Below, one piece after another: positions 63,159 through 64,000 of a stretch of 64,000 bases of DNA. Where the stretch lies: positions 24,208-88,207 of the forward strand of contig JBDHTQ010000009.1 in assembly GCA_039808765.1 (NCBI GenBank), in the 5' to 3' direction. Source of the stretch: JBDHTQ01 sp039808765. Its GTDB lineage: Bacteria > Pseudomonadota > Alphaproteobacteria > UBA2400. The stretch's first letter is position 1. Every line of letters begins with the position of its first letter. A program made the translations under genes and the position numbers. Below the pieces are notes generated by a model that saw only the letters and a list, made by a program, of their open reading frames with translations, searched no databases and was not told the origin of the DNA.

Positions 63159-63743
63159 ATGATGACTGACTCTCAATCCAATTCCCCCTATCGTTCCGTT
63201 AACAAGCAATCAAAAGCGTTTAGCCTTATTGAGTTGGCAATCATTCTTGGAATCGTTGGTTTGGTTGTTGGCGGGATTTGGATCGGGGCGTCTGCGGTTA
63301 TTGAAAAACGCCGTATTAATGAGACTATTCAGGCTATTGGCGTTATCTCGGATGGGGTGGGGCGCTTGTATACAAATTCCGCCATCGAGGGCGCGGCTAA
63401 TGGCACGAGTATCGTGAGCGTTCTCATCGATGCAAAAATTCCTCCAGCTGACTGGGTTGTAGGGAGTCAGATCGTTGATCCTTGGGGAAATGCTGTTGTC
63501 ATACGCTCGACGGGTGCTGATGTAAGCAGTCCTCTTCCGCGCATTTATATTGAGCTGCAAAACCTCACTGTTTCACGCTGTATGCAAATTCTGCCCAAGC
63601 TTCCTTCCAAAAATTTATTGGGGGTGTGGGTGCCCTCTCCTTCATCGGTGTTTTATACGACCTTTCCGCTTGATCCGAATGGCCCTATTTGCAGCACAAC
63701 CCAATCGCGCTTTAGCATAAATTATAGCGTGGATAAAAATTAA
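63159..63743 (+). CDS. Type IV prepilin-like protein
   Basis: 194 residues. A class III prepilin leader: polar N-terminal part, then KAFSLIELAIILGIVGLVVGGIW, with Phe +1 and Glu +5 after the Lys/Ala cleavage site. A Gly/Ser-rich extracellular domain follows with two cysteines near the end. It should be processed by a prepilin peptidase and could be a pilin or pseudopilin. No other pilus genes are in the window. The gene is divergent from the HTH-CoaB-aldolase operon. Confidence 0.8.
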   Translation: MMTDSQSNSPYRSVNKQSKAFSLIELAIILGIVGLVVGGIWIGASAVIEKRRINETIQAIGVISDGVGRLYTNSAIEGAANGTSIVSVLIDAKIPPADWVVGSQIVDPWGNAVVIRSTGADVSSPLPRIYIELQNLTVSRCMQILPKLPSKNLLGVWVPSPSSVFYTTFPLDPNGPICSTTQSRFSINYSVDKN

Positions 63744-63776
63744 CTTTTATCCCGAGGTTTTTATCAAAAAAAAGAC

Positions 63777-63804
63777 TTGCTCTTCTTGGTAAGATCGCTA
63801 TTTT
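63777..63804 (+). promoter_or_regulatory. Possible tuf promoter
   Basis: -35 TTGCTC, 16-bp spacer, -10 TATTTT. Two hairpins follow in the leader (AGGGG/CCCCT at 63830-63847 and GAGCG/CGCTC at 63855-63870). Confidence 0.4.
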
Positions 63805-63891
63805 TCGGCTTGCCCCTCTGAGACGGTTCAGGGGGTTTTTGACCCCTTTGTGACGAGCGTTGTGGCGCTCATATATTTTGGAGAAGAAGCG

Positions 63892-64000
63892 ATGGCGAAG
63901 GCGAAGTATGAGCGGACGAAGCCGCATGCGAATATTGGGACGATTGGACACGTTGACCATGGTAAGACGTCGTTGACGGCAGCGATCACGAAGAGACAAG
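63892..64000 (+). CDS. tuf: Elongation factor Tu, first 36 codons
   Basis: Starts MAKAKYERTKPHANIGTIGH and goes on to VDHGKTSL, the EF-Tu N-terminus with its P-loop. It is cut by the window edge. GGAGAAGAAGC is the ribosome site. Confidence 0.95.
   Translation, partial: MAKAKYERTKPHANIGTIGHVDHGKTSLTAAITKRQ

Overview
The window looks like chromosome of an alphaproteobacterium of moderate to low G+C. The evidence is the gene set: GcrA cell-cycle regulator, the 1607-residue type of NAD-glutamate dehydrogenase, rpoN-hpf-ptsN, a TIGR02186 protein paired with a TauE/SafE permease, the Nfu-TsaB-RimI order, DUF484 with XerC, and a B-type ribosomal protein L36. The sequence does not fix the genus. 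PFK, pyruvate kinase, pyruvate formate-lyase with its activase and a 3-oxoacid CoA-transferase suggest a facultative, partly fermentative metabolism. No insertion sequence, prophage, CRISPR array or rRNA operon was seen.

Layout. 1-3.7 kb: the end of a glucan glucosyltransferase (OpgH/MdoH) and two tandem acyltransferase-3 membrane proteins. 3.7-17 kb: mostly housekeeping (LepA, A-type Fe-S carrier, exonuclease III, pyruvate kinase, LysRS, XerC, PriA), plus a helical-repeat protein of unknown role and a lysine/alanine-rich histone-H1-like protein. 17-18.7 kb: 3-oxoacid CoA-transferase. 18.9-28.2 kb: a surface-polysaccharide region with a three-gene decaprenylphosphoryl-arabinose-type operon (UbiA-like, DprE1-like, DprE2-like), HU, a polymerase-like membrane protein and three glycosyltransferases. 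A Wzc-like tyrosine kinase follows at 34.4-36.7 kb, after the large glutamate dehydrogenase. 37-46 kb: PFK, PgsA, IlvE, a response regulator, L36, a phosphatase, and the TauE/TIGR02186/Usp/Nfu/TsaB/RimI run.

46-57.4 kb is a mosaic. Single plus-strand genes of unknown or acyltransferase type (46110, 47097, 52737, 54497, 56535), several with their own promoter or terminator, lie between conserved genes (DsbB, tRNA-Leu, tRNA-Asn, PflB/PflA, nuclease, RsmD, RluB). The 56535 product looks like a LuxI-type acyltransferase without a LuxR partner in view. 57.4-61.1 kb: ptsN, hpf, rpoN, gcrA and tRNA-Gly. 61.2-63.0 kb: a two-gene operon whose first product fuses a Cro/CI-type HTH, a CoaB-like domain and a class II aldolase domain. 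Its promoter carries two copies of a short palindrome, which suggests autoregulation. The window ends with a lone prepilin-like gene and the first codons of tuf.

The best candidates for undescribed biology are the HTH-CoaB-aldolase operon, the LuxI-like orphan, the paired operators before gene 54497, and the DnaA-box and GTTAAC arrays before gcrA. All functional calls come from motif recognition by eye; no database search was run.
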